DNA of 64,000 nucleotides from Phytohabitans suffuscus (GCF_011764565.1 NZ_AP022871.1:6448320-6512319), one strand, 5' to 3'; positions 9,590 through 18,769 are shown, numbered from the stretch's first letter. The notes: generated from the letters alone by a model not told the origin. Numbers and translations: made by a program.

Positions 9590-10335
9590 GTGACAAAGGG
9601 ACGGCGGTGACCGGCGCGGTCTACGCGGCCCGCGTGCAGCGGTTGCTGGCCGCCGCGGTCGAGGAGGAACTGCCGGCGATCCGGCGGGCGGCCGAGCTGG
9701 TCGCCCGGTCGTTCGCCGCCGAGGGCATCTTCTACGTGTTCGGCAGCGGGCACTCGCACATGTTCGGCGAGGAGGCGTTCTACCGGGCCGGTGGCGCGGT
9801 GCGGGTGTGCCCGATCCTCAAGAGCCCGCACATGCTGCACGAGGGCGCTGTACACAGCACCGTGCTGGAACGGGAGACCGGCCACGCCGAGGACCTGCTG
9901 AAGGGCTACCGGCTCGATGGCGAGACGGACGTGCTGCTGATCGCCTCCAACTCGGGCGCCAACCCGCTGCCGCTGGAGGTAGCCGAGGTGGCGCGCGGTC
10001 GGGGGGTGCCGCTGATCGCGATCACCTCCCGGCGGTACGCGACCGCGATCGACCGGCCCGGGCCGCGGCTGCACGAGCTCGCCGACGTCGTGGTGGACAA
10101 CCACTGCCCGCCCGGTGACGCGCTGGTCGAGCTCGGCCCCGAGCTGCCCGACTGCGGCCCATCGTCCACAGTGGTCGGCATGACGCTGCTCAACGCGGTC
10201 ATCGTGGAGGCGCTCGGCATCCAGCTGCGCCGCGGCGAGACCCCACAGGTGTTCATGAGCGCCAACATGACCGGAGCCGAAAGCCACAACAGCCGTTCGG
10301 CGCGGGAGATCTCCACCCTCGTACCGCATCTGTGA
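9586..10335 (+). CDS. SIS-domain phosphosugar-binding protein (UPF0309-like)
   Basis: A 249-residue protein with one sugar-isomerase (SIS) fold. FYVFGSGHSHMFGEEAFYRA near residue 45 and LLIASNSGANPLPLEVAEVA near 120 are the phosphosugar-binding segments (S-N-S-G). VVDNHCPPGDALVELG and the helix VVGMTLLNAVIVEAL follow. It resembles the UPF0309 group often found with sugar ABC transporters. The likely role is binding, isomerisation, deamination or ether/amine cleavage of a sugar phosphate in the cytoplasm; the exact reaction is unknown. GTG 9586 overlaps the permease 2 stop. Confidence 0.85.
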   Translation: MSDKGTAVTGAVYAARVQRLLAAAVEEELPAIRRAAELVARSFAAEGIFYVFGSGHSHMFGEEAFYRAGGAVRVCPILKSPHMLHEGAVHSTVLERETGHAEDLLKGYRLDGETDVLLIASNSGANPLPLEVAEVARGRGVPLIAITSRRYATAIDRPGPRLHELADVVVDNHCPPGDALVELGPELPDCGPSSTVVGMTLLNAVIVEALGIQLRRGETPQVFMSANMTGAESHNSRSAREISTLVPHL

Positions 10336-10361
10336 CGGTCTTTCTGTGAAGGGAGCACATC

Positions 10362-11303
10362 GTGAAGCTCAGTTTCGAGGTCTGGCCCAACATGCCGTGG
10401 GGGCGGCTGGAGGCCGCCGGCCCCGCCTGGAACTCGTGGGGTGACAAGCCGGCCGCCTGGTGCGTCGAGCAGACCGCCAAGTACGGCTACGACGGCGTCG
10501 ACTTCATCTTCGCCAAGCTCCTCGAAGCCCCCAAGGCCGAGTACGACGAGCAGCTGCGCCAGGTACGGGTGACCGCCGAGCGGGTCGGCATCGACATCGG
10601 CTACCTCGGGCACCACACCACGTTCGTCAGCCCGCGCGAGTTCGACCGAGAGCGGGGCATCGAGTCGTTCAAGAAGGCGCTGGACGCGGCTGCCGTGCTC
10701 GGCGCGAAGTCGGTGTGCACGCTGATCGGCGACGGCTACTACGACCCACCGCTCAACGTGCTGCTGACCCGCAAGCAGGCGTGGCGGCAGTGCCGGGAGG
10801 CGATCACCGAGGTCGCCGCACACGCCAGCACCCTCGGGCTCAACGTCAGCATCGAGCTGCTACAGGGCACCATCCTCAACCGGGTCGAGCTGATTGAACG
10901 GATGTTCGACGAGGTTGGGGCGAGCAACCTCCGGATGACCATGGACACCGGAGCGTTCTACGTCGCGGTCAAGCCGTTCATGAACGTCAAGGACGCGATC
11001 AAGCGGCTCGGCCGGTACATCGACATCGTGCAGATCAAGGACGAGGTCGGTCTGCCGACCATCGTGCACTGCAACCACATCTGGTTCGGCGGCGGGCTGG
11101 TCGACTTCCGCGAGACCTACGAGGCGCTGGCCGAGATCAACTTCGACGGGTACGTCAGCGTGGAGTGGGAAGGCTGGCAGGTCGGCGGCACGATCGGCGT
11201 GGGTGAGCCGGCCGGTGTCGGTCTGGCCAACTTCGACCGGGTGGCCGAGGAGTCGCTGGAGTTCCTCGGCGAGTTCGGGTTCGTCCCACGGCGGAGCCGG
11301 TGA
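10362..11303 (+). CDS. Sugar phosphate isomerase/epimerase (AP-endonuclease-2/TIM-barrel family)
   Basis: A 313-residue xylose-isomerase-like TIM barrel (IolE/IolI/tagatose-epimerase group). Metal-binding glutamate, aspartate and histidine positions are seen in NVSIELLQGT (E), RMTMDTGAFY (D), IVQIKDEVG (D) and YVSVEWEGW (E). GTG 10362 follows GAAGGGAGCAC, a good ribosome-binding site; this is the only gene in the block preceded by a real gap (26 nt). It probably isomerises or epimerises the imported sugar or a derivative before the kinase step. Confidence 0.88.
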   Translation: MKLSFEVWPNMPWGRLEAAGPAWNSWGDKPAAWCVEQTAKYGYDGVDFIFAKLLEAPKAEYDEQLRQVRVTAERVGIDIGYLGHHTTFVSPREFDRERGIESFKKALDAAAVLGAKSVCTLIGDGYYDPPLNVLLTRKQAWRQCREAITEVAAHASTLGLNVSIELLQGTILNRVELIERMFDEVGASNLRMTMDTGAFYVAVKPFMNVKDAIKRLGRYIDIVQIKDEVGLPTIVHCNHIWFGGGLVDFRETYEALAEINFDGYVSVEWEGWQVGGTIGVGEPAGVGLANFDRVAEESLEFLGEFGFVPRRSR

Positions 11304-12805
11304 CAGTGGCCGGCGATCTGCTCGTCGGTCTCGACCTGGGCACCACCGGAGCTAAGGCGGTCGTGGTCGACACCGCGGACGGTGTGGCGGTGGCGCGCGG
11401 CTACCGCCCGTACCCGTCGGACACCACCCACGCCGGCTGGCACGAGCAGGACCCGGCCGACTGGTGGACCGCCTCGGCCGGTGCCCTGCGCGACGCGCTC
11501 GCCCAGGTGCCCGCCGGCGCGGTCACGGGCGTCGGGCTCAGCGGCCACATGCACGCCCTGGCCCTGTTCGACGCCGCCGACAAGCCGGTACGCCCGGCGA
11601 TGACCTGGGCCGACCGGCGGGCCGAGGAGCAGGTGGCCCGCCTGCGCCAGCGCGCCGACCTGTTCCGGGAACGCTGCGGCAACCCGGTCGTCGAGGCGTT
11701 CACCGCGCCCAAGCTCGCCTGGCTGGCCAGCCACGAGCCGGACACGCTGCGCCGGGCCGCCCGGCTGGTGCAGCCCAAGGACGTTATCCGCCACCACCTC
11801 ACCGGCGGCTGGGGCACGGACACCTCGGACGCCGCCGGCAGCCTGCTGTTCGACGTCCGCCGCGGCCGCTGGGACCCGGAGCTGTGGGAGCTGTGCGGCG
11901 CCGACCCGGGCCTGGCCGTACCGGCCGCCCCATCCACGGCGGTGGTCGGCACGGTCGGCGCCGACGCGGCTGACCTGACCGGGCTGCCGGCCGGGACACC
12001 CGTTGTCGCCGGCGGCTCGGACGTCGCCTGCGCCGCGCTCGGCGGCGGCGCGGTCACCCCCGGCCGGGTGTACGTCAACGCCGGCACCGCCGCCCAGGTC
12101 GTCACCGCGCTACCTGGGCTGCGCACCGGTGAGCACTTCGTCTTCACGCGGGCCGGCGCCGACGGGTTCCTGGCCATGGTCTCGGTCTACGCGGCCGGCC
12201 TCGGCATCCGCTGGTGCGAGGAGAACCTGCTACCCGGGCCCGCTCCCGCGCCCGATGACCGGGCCGACCAGTTGGCGGCGCAGACCCCGGCCGGCGCGCG
12301 GGGCCTGGCGTTCGTGCCGTACCTGCTCGGCACCAGCACGCCCACGCACCAACCCCGGGTCCGGGCCGCGCTGCTCGGCGCCGGGCCCCAGCACGGTCCC
12401 GGCGACATCGCCCGCGCTGCGCTCGAAGGCGTCGCGTACGCCTGCGCGGACGCGGTCGACCAGCTCGCCGCGACCACCGGCGACGTCACCGAGGTACGCG
12501 TCGGCGGCGGTGTCGCCCGGTCGCCGATCTGGCGCGAATGCCTCGCCGCCGCCTTCGACGTACCCGTGCGGCGGATCTCGCACGACGCGTCGCCGCGCGG
12601 CGCGGTCGCCCTTGCTGGCGCGGGCACCGGCGTGTGGCCCGACGTGGTCGCCGCCTGCGGCGCCCTCGACGACAGCGAACCGGTCGGCGTGCCCGAGCGG
12701 CACCGCGCCGCCTACCGGCACGCCCGCGCCCGGTACGCTGCGGCCGCTACGGCCGTGACCGCACTCGGGCGCGACCCCGCGTTCGCCGAAGGGGCCGCGC
12801 CATGA
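11300..12805 (+). CDS. FGGY-family carbohydrate kinase (xylulokinase-like)
   Basis: A 501-residue sugar kinase. The N-terminal phosphate motif DLLVGLDLGTTGAKAVVVDT is at residues 5-25, GVGLSGHMHALALFD near 75 and PAMTWADRRAEEQV near 95 in FGGY_N. VYVNAGTAAQVV and the adenosine motif EVRVGGGVARSPIW mark FGGY_C. Length and motifs match xylulokinase-type enzymes, but substrate cannot be set from sequence. It is coupled by GTGA to the isomerase before it and by ATGA to the M20 gene after it. It phosphorylates a keto-sugar or related polyol with ATP. Confidence 0.92.
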   Translation: MTVAGDLLVGLDLGTTGAKAVVVDTADGVAVARGYRPYPSDTTHAGWHEQDPADWWTASAGALRDALAQVPAGAVTGVGLSGHMHALALFDAADKPVRPAMTWADRRAEEQVARLRQRADLFRERCGNPVVEAFTAPKLAWLASHEPDTLRRAARLVQPKDVIRHHLTGGWGTDTSDAAGSLLFDVRRGRWDPELWELCGADPGLAVPAAPSTAVVGTVGADAADLTGLPAGTPVVAGGSDVACAALGGGAVTPGRVYVNAGTAAQVVTALPGLRTGEHFVFTRAGADGFLAMVSVYAAGLGIRWCEENLLPGPAPAPDDRADQLAAQTPAGARGLAFVPYLLGTSTPTHQPRVRAALLGAGPQHGPGDIARAALEGVAYACADAVDQLAATTGDVTEVRVGGGVARSPIWRECLAAAFDVPVRRISHDASPRGAVALAGAGTGVWPDVVAACGALDDSEPVGVPERHRAAYRHARARYAAAATAVTALGRDPAFAEGAAP

Positions 12806-13992
12806 CTTGGCGGCCGGCCCGCGTCGACCCGGAGGCGGTGCTGGCCGACGCCATCCAGCTGATCGAGGTCGAAGGGCACGAGGACCATCCGCGGGCCGAA
12901 CGGGCGGTCGCCGACCACCTGGCCGAGCGGCTCACCGCAGCCGGAGCCGCCGTCACGCTGCAACCCGTCGAGGGCGAACGGTGCAACGTGCTCGCCCGCG
13001 TCCGGGGCGGGCGCCCAGGCCCCACCTTGATGCTCAACGCGCACCTGGACACCGTCCCGCCGTACGGCATGCCGGACGCGCTGCGCCCGCGGATCGAGGA
13101 CGGGCGGTTGTACGGACGCGGCGCCGCCGACATGAAGGGGGCGCTCGCCGCGATGACCGCCGTCGTCGCCGCCCTTGCCGCCCCAGGCGTGTCCTTCGCC
13201 GGCGAGCTGCTGCTCACCGCGGTCGCCGGCGAGGAGAAGGGCAGCGCCGGCATGCGCACACTCGTCGCGGCCGGGGTCCGGGCCGACTTCGCGGTCGTCG
13301 GCGAGCCCACCCGGCTACGGGTCGCGCGGGCGCACAAGGGCGCGCTCTGGGCCGAGGCGGCGTTCCGCGGCCGCGCCGCCCACGGCAGCATGCCCGCCGA
13401 GGGCGTGAACGCGATCCACCACGCCGCCCGGTTCGTCACCCGGGTCGAGCGGGATCTCGCGCCCGACCTCGCCCGGCGCGGCCACCCGCTGCTCGGCCCG
13501 GCGACCGTCAACGTCGGCGTCGTGGCCGGCGGCGACCGCCCGCCCATGGTGCCCGCCGCGTGCCGGGTCCAGCTCGACCGCCGCTGGCTGCCCGGCGAGC
13601 GGCACGAGGAGGTGCTGGCCGAGCTGCGGGCCATCGTGGACGACCTGCGCCGGGACGACCCGACCGTGGACGGCACCGTGACCGAGATGCCGGGCACCGC
13701 CGAGTTCGTCCACACTCCACTGGACACCCCGGCGGACGACCCGCACGTCCGGCTGCTCTGCGACGTCGTGGACCGGTACACCGGTCACGGCGCCGAGCCG
13801 GTGGGCGTCCAGTTCTGGACCGACGGGGCGCTGCTGGCCAGCGGCACCGGCACGCCGACCGTCGTCTGTGGACCCGGCGACATCGCCCAGGCGCACACAC
13901 TGTCCGAATGGGTGGCCGTCGAGCAGCTGCACCGGGCGGCCGAGGTCTACTTGTCACTGGCGGCGCGGATGCTCTCCGTCCAGGCCGCCTGA
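12802..13992 (+). CDS. M20-family metallopeptidase/deacylase (ArgE/DapE/CPG2-like)
   Basis: A 396-residue zinc-dependent amidohydrolase. MLNAHLDTVPPYG near residue 80 carries the first metal His/Asp, LYGRGAADMKGALAAM near 105 the bridging Asp, and AGEEKGSAGM near 143 the catalytic Glu pair. AHGSMPAEGVNAIHHAARFV belongs to the lid domain and IAQAHTLSEWV holds the last metal histidine. It removes an acyl group from an N-acyl amino acid or amino-sugar-like compound, or cleaves a dipeptide. It is translationally coupled to the kinase (ATGA at 12802). Its place in a sugar operon suggests an N-acylated substrate. Confidence 0.9.
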   Translation: MTWRPARVDPEAVLADAIQLIEVEGHEDHPRAERAVADHLAERLTAAGAAVTLQPVEGERCNVLARVRGGRPGPTLMLNAHLDTVPPYGMPDALRPRIEDGRLYGRGAADMKGALAAMTAVVAALAAPGVSFAGELLLTAVAGEEKGSAGMRTLVAAGVRADFAVVGEPTRLRVARAHKGALWAEAAFRGRAAHGSMPAEGVNAIHHAARFVTRVERDLAPDLARRGHPLLGPATVNVGVVAGGDRPPMVPAACRVQLDRRWLPGERHEEVLAELRAIVDDLRRDDPTVDGTVTEMPGTAEFVHTPLDTPADDPHVRLLCDVVDRYTGHGAEPVGVQFWTDGALLASGTGTPTVVCGPGDIAQAHTLSEWVAVEQLHRAAEVYLSLAARMLSVQAA

Positions 13993-14020
13993 CACCACAG
14001 CAGACAGGGAGGAACTGACC

Positions 14021-14875
14021 GTGGCCAACACCGAACGCGGACCCGACGGACTCCGTGCGGTCGAACGGACGGTGGCCGTGCTCAACGCGCTGGCCGAAAA
14101 TCCGGGCGGCGCCTCCCTGACCGACATGGTCCGGATCACCGGCGTCCCCACCACCACCCTGCACCGGTTGCTCGGCGTGCTGCGCGGCACCGCCCTGGTG
14201 CGGGAGACCCCCGACGGCAGGTACGCGCTGGCCGCCGGCACGATGGTCCTCGCCCGCGCCTTCCTGGACGGTCTCGACCTGCGCCAGGAGGCCTGCGAGG
14301 TCATGCGCGGCGTGGTCGAGGAGACCGGCGAGACCTGCCACCTCGGCGTGCTCGCGGTCGCCCACGTGGTCTACGTCGAAAAGATCGACAGCCCGCACCC
14401 GGTACGCATGCACTCCCGGGTCGGGGCCAGCAACCCGGCGGCGACCACCGCGATCGGGCGGGCGATCCTGGCGTACTCGCCCGAACACATCCTCGCCGAA
14501 GCCATCCGGGCCTCCGGCACGCTCGGCGGCCCGGAGGTGGCGGAGGAAGACCTGGAGGCGCTGCTGGCCGCCGTGCGGCAGGACGGGTACGCCAGCGACC
14601 TGCAGGAGAACGAGCCCGGCATCTGCTGCGTCGGCGCCCCGGTCTTCGACCACGGCGGCCGGGTGATCGCCGGTCTGAGCGTCTCCATGCCGTCCACCCG
14701 CTTCGACCCGCAGGAGCATCCCAAGAACGGCGCCCGGATCCGGGCCGCCGCCGACGAGCTGTCCCACCGCCTGGGGTGGACCGGCGACCTGACCGGCGGC
14801 GCCGACCTCGGTGACTTCCCGCTCCCGCCACGCGCCCGCCATCCACAGCGTCCGCAGCGGACGGTGGAGCGATGA
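14021..14875 (+). CDS. IclR-family transcriptional regulator
   Basis: A 284-residue regulator. The N-terminal winged HTH is at about residues 12-70 (LTDMVRITGVPTTTLHRLLG, then VLRGTALVRETPDGRYAL), and an IclR effector-binding domain occupies about 85-260 (YVEKIDSPHPVRMHSRVG, AIGRAILAY, and CVGAPVFDHGGRVIAGLSVS). GTG 14021 is used because GGGAGG lies 10 nt upstream. The gene sits within the operon rather than apart, so it is probably autoregulated with the genes after it and may respond to a pathway acid or keto-acid. The C-terminal 30 residues are Arg/Pro rich. Confidence 0.92.
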   Translation: MANTERGPDGLRAVERTVAVLNALAENPGGASLTDMVRITGVPTTTLHRLLGVLRGTALVRETPDGRYALAAGTMVLARAFLDGLDLRQEACEVMRGVVEETGETCHLGVLAVAHVVYVEKIDSPHPVRMHSRVGASNPAATTAIGRAILAYSPEHILAEAIRASGTLGGPEVAEEDLEALLAAVRQDGYASDLQENEPGICCVGAPVFDHGGRVIAGLSVSMPSTRFDPQEHPKNGARIRAAADELSHRLGWTGDLTGGADLGDFPLPPRARHPQRPQRTVER

Positions 14876-16032
14876 CCTCTGGCCGGCGTGACTACGTGGT
14901 GCGCTGTACGGTGTGCGCCGCCACCGCCGCGTACCCGGCGTACCGCTGCGGCGGATGCGGAGCGCCGCTCGTGCTCGACCTGGCCGCCCTCGCCCCGGGA
15001 CAGCACCGGCCCGGCGCGGGCACCGGCGCGTGGCGCTACGCCGGCATGCTTCCCCGCACCGGCCACGCGGTCAGCCTCGGCGAGGGCTGCACCCCACTGG
15101 TCCGGCTCCCACGTGGACGGTCCACCGTGTACGCCAAGCTGGAGTCGCTCAACCCGTCACTGTCCTTCAAGGACCGCGCGATGGCGGTCGCCACGTCCGC
15201 CGCGCTCGATCTCGGTCTGGACGGGCTCGTGCTCGCCTCCAGCGGCAACGCGGCGGTCTCCGCCGCCACCTACGCGGCCGCGGCCGGCCTGCGCTGCCGA
15301 ATCTTCTGCGCCACCGGCTCCAACGCGCGGGCCAAGCTCGACGTCGCCCGCGCACACGGCGCCGCTGTGGAGCTCGTCGAGGGCCACTACAGCGACGCGT
15401 ACCGGCAGGCCACCAAGGCCGAGGAGGCGGGCTGGCTCAACGTCACCACCACGTACCGCAACCCGCTGCTCGCCGAGGCGTACCGGCCGCTCGCCGCCGA
15501 GCTGGTCGAGCAACTCGGCGCGACACCCGACATCGTGGTCGTCCCGATCGGTGCCGGCCCCCTGCTGCACGGTGTCCTGCGCGGCTTCCAGGACCTGCAC
15601 GCCGCCGGCGCGACCACGTCGATCCCGAAGATGGCCGGCGTGCAGGCGGCCGCCTGCGCGCCCCTGGCCCGGGCCTGGCGCTCGGCGGACTGGCGCGCCG
15701 CGCTGAGCCAGCCGGTCAACGTTGCGGCCACCGCCGCCGCGGCGATCGCCGACGCGCTGCACGGCTACGCCGACGAAGGGCTGCTGACCCTCGCCGCGGT
15801 CCGCGACAGCGGCGGCGCCATCGTCGCCGTGGACGAGGCCACGATCGGCGCGGCCCAGCACGAGCTCGCCCACCGGGGCCTGCTCGTCGAACCGGCCGCG
15901 GCGACCGCCCTGGCCGCCCTCAACGATCCCGCCGTCGCGGTGCTCACCGGTGCCGACCCGGCCGCCCGGGTCGTGCTGCTGCTAACCGGGCACGGCGCCA
16001 AGGAACCGCGACCGCGGCGAACGGGAGAGTGA
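14872..16032 (+). CDS. Threonine-synthase-like PLP-dependent enzyme
   Basis: A 386-residue fold-type II PLP enzyme. The N-terminus has a CxxC pair (CTVC at about residue 12, CGGC near 27), a small zinc ribbon as in some threonine synthases. The PLP lysine is in SLSFKDRAMA near residue 99. ASSGNAAVSAATYAA near 124 is the substrate loop and VVPIGAGPLLHG near 225 the phosphate-binding region. It may act as a lyase/dehydratase on a beta- or gamma-substituted amino acid, giving an enamine that RidA (5015-5502) would clear. It is coupled to the IclR gene by ATGA. Confidence 0.85.
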   Translation: MTSGRRDYVVRCTVCAATAAYPAYRCGGCGAPLVLDLAALAPGQHRPGAGTGAWRYAGMLPRTGHAVSLGEGCTPLVRLPRGRSTVYAKLESLNPSLSFKDRAMAVATSAALDLGLDGLVLASSGNAAVSAATYAAAAGLRCRIFCATGSNARAKLDVARAHGAAVELVEGHYSDAYRQATKAEEAGWLNVTTTYRNPLLAEAYRPLAAELVEQLGATPDIVVVPIGAGPLLHGVLRGFQDLHAAGATTSIPKMAGVQAAACAPLARAWRSADWRAALSQPVNVAATAAAAIADALHGYADEGLLTLAAVRDSGGAIVAVDEATIGAAQHELAHRGLLVEPAAATALAALNDPAVAVLTGADPAARVVLLLTGHGAKEPRPRRTGE

Positions 16033-16033
16033 G

Positions 16034-17068
16034 ATGAGCCCCACCGTGGTGATCGCCGGCGTCGGCCGGTTCGGCATGCTGCACGCCCGGGTGTGGCGCG
16101 AGGCCGGTGCGCGCGTCGTCGGCCTCGCCGATCCCGACCCGGAGCGGCTCGCCGTCGCGGCCCGCACCCACGAGGTCGCGCGGACCGATCCGGACCTGGC
16201 CGCGCTGCTCGACCGGCAGAGCGCCGACATCGTCGTGATCGCCTCTGACGAGGCCAGCCACGCCGACCTCGCCGTCGCGGCGCTGGCAGCCGGCAGCCAC
16301 GTCTTCGTGGAGAAGCCCTTGGCACTGTCCACAGTAGATGCCGAGCGGATCGCCGCCACCGCGGCCGCTCATGGACGCCAGGTGGTCGCCGGCCAGATCT
16401 CCCGGTTCGCCGCGCCGATGGCCCGCATGCGTGCCCGGATCGCCAGCGGCGCGATCGGCACCCTCTGCGCCCTGCGGCTGCGCCGCGACTTCAGCCGGGC
16501 CTGGTACGCGTCCTTCGGCGATCGCGTACACCCGGTGTGGGAGTCCTGCATCCACGACATCGACCTGGCGACCTCCTTCACCGGCCGCCCGGTGCGGCGG
16601 GTGATGGCCATGCACGCGGTGGCGGCGGGTAAGGCGCGGTCGAGCGTGGTCAGCGCGCTGCTGGAGTTCGACGGCGGTGTCATCGCCACGATCGAGTCCG
16701 CCTGGCTCGTGCCGCCCGGCGCCCCCGGCACGCTGGATGGCGGCCCGCTGGCGCTGGACGGCGCGATCGTCGGCGAGGCGGAGGCGCTCGGCCTGGACGG
16801 CGTACTGCGACAGCGGCTGGTCAGCGACGCCCTGGTGGAGTGGACCGGCACCGGGGCCCAGGTGCCCGACATGTCACTATGGCCCGAGGAAGACGGCGTC
16901 ATCGGCGGCGCCCTGCGCCGCGAGATCAGGTACGCCATCGACGTGTGTGCCGGCCACCGCCCACCCGATGTCATGCCACTGCGCGAAGCCTGCTGGGGCG
17001 TCGCGGCCGCCGAAGCCATCGTCGAGTCTCTACGCACCAACAGCCCGGTCGAGCTCCCGCCCGCTTGA
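16034..17068 (+). CDS. Gfo/Idh/MocA-family NAD(P)-dependent oxidoreductase
   Basis: A 344-residue dehydrogenase. The Rossmann motif VVIAGVGRFGMLHARVW is at residues 5-21. The conserved EKP of the family is in HVFVEKPLAL near 95. VWESCIHDIDLATSFTG near 175 carries the catalytic His/Asp region. It oxidises or reduces a sugar, inositol or related hydroxyl with NAD(P)H. It starts one base after the PLP-enzyme stop and is the last gene of the operon; the next 400 bp are decayed sequence. Confidence 0.92.
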   Translation: MSPTVVIAGVGRFGMLHARVWREAGARVVGLADPDPERLAVAARTHEVARTDPDLAALLDRQSADIVVIASDEASHADLAVAALAAGSHVFVEKPLALSTVDAERIAATAAAHGRQVVAGQISRFAAPMARMRARIASGAIGTLCALRLRRDFSRAWYASFGDRVHPVWESCIHDIDLATSFTGRPVRRVMAMHAVAAGKARSSVVSALLEFDGGVIATIESAWLVPPGAPGTLDGGPLALDGAIVGEAEALGLDGVLRQRLVSDALVEWTGTGAQVPDMSLWPEEDGVIGGALRREIRYAIDVCAGHRPPDVMPLREACWGVAAAEAIVESLRTNSPVELPPA

Positions 17069-17086
17069 CCGTTTCAGGCGCCGAGA

Positions 17087-17380
17087 GTGCTTTCGCTCGG
17101 CATGCTCGTGTGGGCCGAGCCGGCGTCGACCGGCCGCTTCTCGCCTGCGGCGGTCGCCGCCTTCGCCGGAATGATCGTGGTGCCTCTTCTCGTGCTGTCC
17201 CGCACCGCATTTGTAGGAGACGCCGGCAACCCAGACGCCACTGCGTCCGTGGCTGCCTCCGGTGCGGTATCGCCAAGTGTCGCCACCAGTCCGACCGCCC
17301 GAGCATCTACTGGTCAGGACGAACTTCGCCAGGCGGTGGTGGCGTACTCGGACGCCTACCTGGTGCGCTGGATCTGCAGA
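17087..17380 (+). pseudogene. 5' fragment of a small membrane protein, truncated
   Basis: An open frame starts near 17087 with a hydrophobic helix (AAVAAFAGMIVVPLLVL) followed by a Ser/Thr/Ala-rich linker and DELRQAVVAYSDAYLVRW. It looks like the head of a one-helix membrane protein. After about 17375 the sequence changes abruptly to A-rich DNA and intron-like sequence, so the gene was cut by an insertion or deletion. The product is not recognisable. Confidence 0.45.
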
Positions 17381-17412
17381 AAAAATACAAACGACTCGCC
17401 GGTTTCCACAAA

Positions 17413-17461
17413 GCACGGTTCTGTGGGAGCCGGAGGGTGAAACTCCCTCCGGCTACCCGAC
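17413..17461 (+). mobile_element. 3'-end remnant of a group II intron (domains V/VI)
   Basis: GCACGGTTC at 17413-17421 resembles the 3' strand of intron domain V. It is followed by a hairpin with perfect 10-bp arms (AGCCGGAGGG and CCCTCCGGCT, loop TGAAACT) flanked by GGG and ACCC and ending CCCGAC, as in domain VI of bacterial group II introns. No 5' domains or reverse transcriptase gene are present, so it is a scar. The junction at about 17462 lies in the IS3 remnant. The hairpin could also be a strong terminator. Confidence 0.5.
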
Positions 17462-17462
17462 C

Positions 17463-18003
17463 CAACCATCTTGACGCCCGGCGCGGTGGCGGTGAGGTCT
17501 CGGCGCAGCAGATCCGGGATCCGCCGCGCCGCGGGGTCCTGGTCGGTCAGGTTGTGCCGCCACGGCCGCGGCTGGCACGGCTGTGGGCCCAGCTGGCGCA
17601 CCAGGGCGCGGACCAGCTCCGGGGACCAGCCGTGGCCGGACCGGCGCAGCGCGGCGTGGATACGCCGGTAGCCGTACGTCTGGTCCGACATCTCGAAAAT
17701 CACCATGATCAACTTTTTCAGCGCCTCCCGACGCGCCGCGGTCGCTGACTGCGGCCGGCGCCTCCACTCGTAATAACCGGAGCCGGAAACGCCGAGCCAC
17801 CTCAGCATCTGCGTCACCGTGTACCGGGGCCGACTATCCGACCCGAAAGTGCGTTTCTCCGCGTCGATCAGCTCGTACCGAGCCTCTACCGATACTCGCT
17901 GGCGAAGAACGCGGCGGCTTTCCCAAGAACTCACGCTCCAACTTGAGCTCCCGGTTCTCCTTCTCCGACTCCCGCAACCGAGCCCGCTCAGAACTGTAGA
18001 GCG
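17463..18003 (-). mobile_element. IS3-family transposase remnant (orfA tail plus orfB head)
   Basis: On the minus strand, ERARLRESEKENRELKLERE followed by FLGK (about 17997-17920) is the end of an IS3 OrfA leucine-zipper. VEARYELIDAEK, then MLRWLGVSGSGYYEWRRRPQ and TYGYRRIHAALRRSGHGWSP, is the N-terminus of OrfB (HTH_21 region, about 17889-17480). It stops at PGVKMVG, just before the DDE catalytic domain, where the group II intron remnant begins. OrfA has lost one base. No terminal repeats were found. It cannot transpose by itself. Confidence 0.8.
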
Positions 18004-18769
18004 ATCAGCACGCGGCTGCGGATGTCGGCGGCAGCGGCCTGGGTGAACGGTCGGGTTTGGGCGCGGCGGCGGGCGCGCAGCAACACCCACTCCGCGAACG
18101 GCCGAACCAGCACCGCATGCCGTCCTGGGCGGTCGGCGAGGACTTGGCCGAGCCACCGTTCCACGCTCACGAGCGGTTCGTTCCGTTCTGGCAGCACGCC
18201 GGTGTTGACCGGGATCGCGCGTAGCTGGCGGACATCAAGGTCGACGCCGAGTCTGTCCAGGACGTCGTGGTCGACCGGCCGGCTGTCCGTGGCCAGCCGG
18301 GCCAGGGCCGCCGCGGTGGGGCTCTGGTTCAGCCAGCCCAGAGTCGAGGCGGGCCGGTCGACGGTCAGCGGTGCGTCCCGGACCGGGAGCAGCTGCGGCG
18401 GGATGTACCCATCCGCGTCGGCCAGCAAAGCGGTGACCCGCTTGGGAAGCAACAGGCGGCGCATTTGTGGCCGCTGTAAAGGCTTCCGGCGGTGCCGCAT
18501 TGACGGCAGGCGTGGTCGTTGCCGGCGCCGCCGCACGAGCCGCAGATCCGTTGCCCGGACGCGTCCTCGGCGATGAGAGCTCGTTGGCGCTGGCAAACCG
18601 GGCAAAGCTGCGGGTTCGCGCGAGTGGCGGAATAGCAGGCGCGGCAAGCCGGGCCGATCGGCCAGAACGCCTGCGCCGGCCGTGCCTGACCGCACTCGAC
18701 GCAGAGGTGATCGGGCCCTGTCCTGGCGCGACGATCACCCGGCAGATCCGGACATAACCTGATACTCAC
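18001..18769 (-). pseudogene. Zinc-finger-containing integrase, N-terminal part, disrupted
   Basis: The N-terminal region of a large actinobacterial tyrosine-recombinase-like integrase. It has a run of CxxC knuckles (CVECG, CRAC, CPVC, CGSCGG, CRQCG, CAAC) and then, one frame off near 18450, the helical part with VDRPASTLGWLNQSPTAAAL, DHDVLDRLGVDLDVRQLRAI, PERNEPLVSVERWLGQVLAD and HAVLVRPFAEWVLLRARRR. It ends at about 18001 where the IS3 remnant begins, so the catalytic domain is lost. The frame change again corresponds to one missing base. It starts at GTG 18769. Confidence 0.65.

Noticed and set aside
12747..13781. Long minus-strand frame opposite the M20 peptidase
   Set aside because: Ser/Thr/Arg-rich composition and no start signal; a shadow of the peptidase gene.
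17356..18156. A single 266-codon frame covering the IS3 remnant
   Set aside because: Only the middle part is transposase; the ends are unrelated DNA, so it is not one gene.
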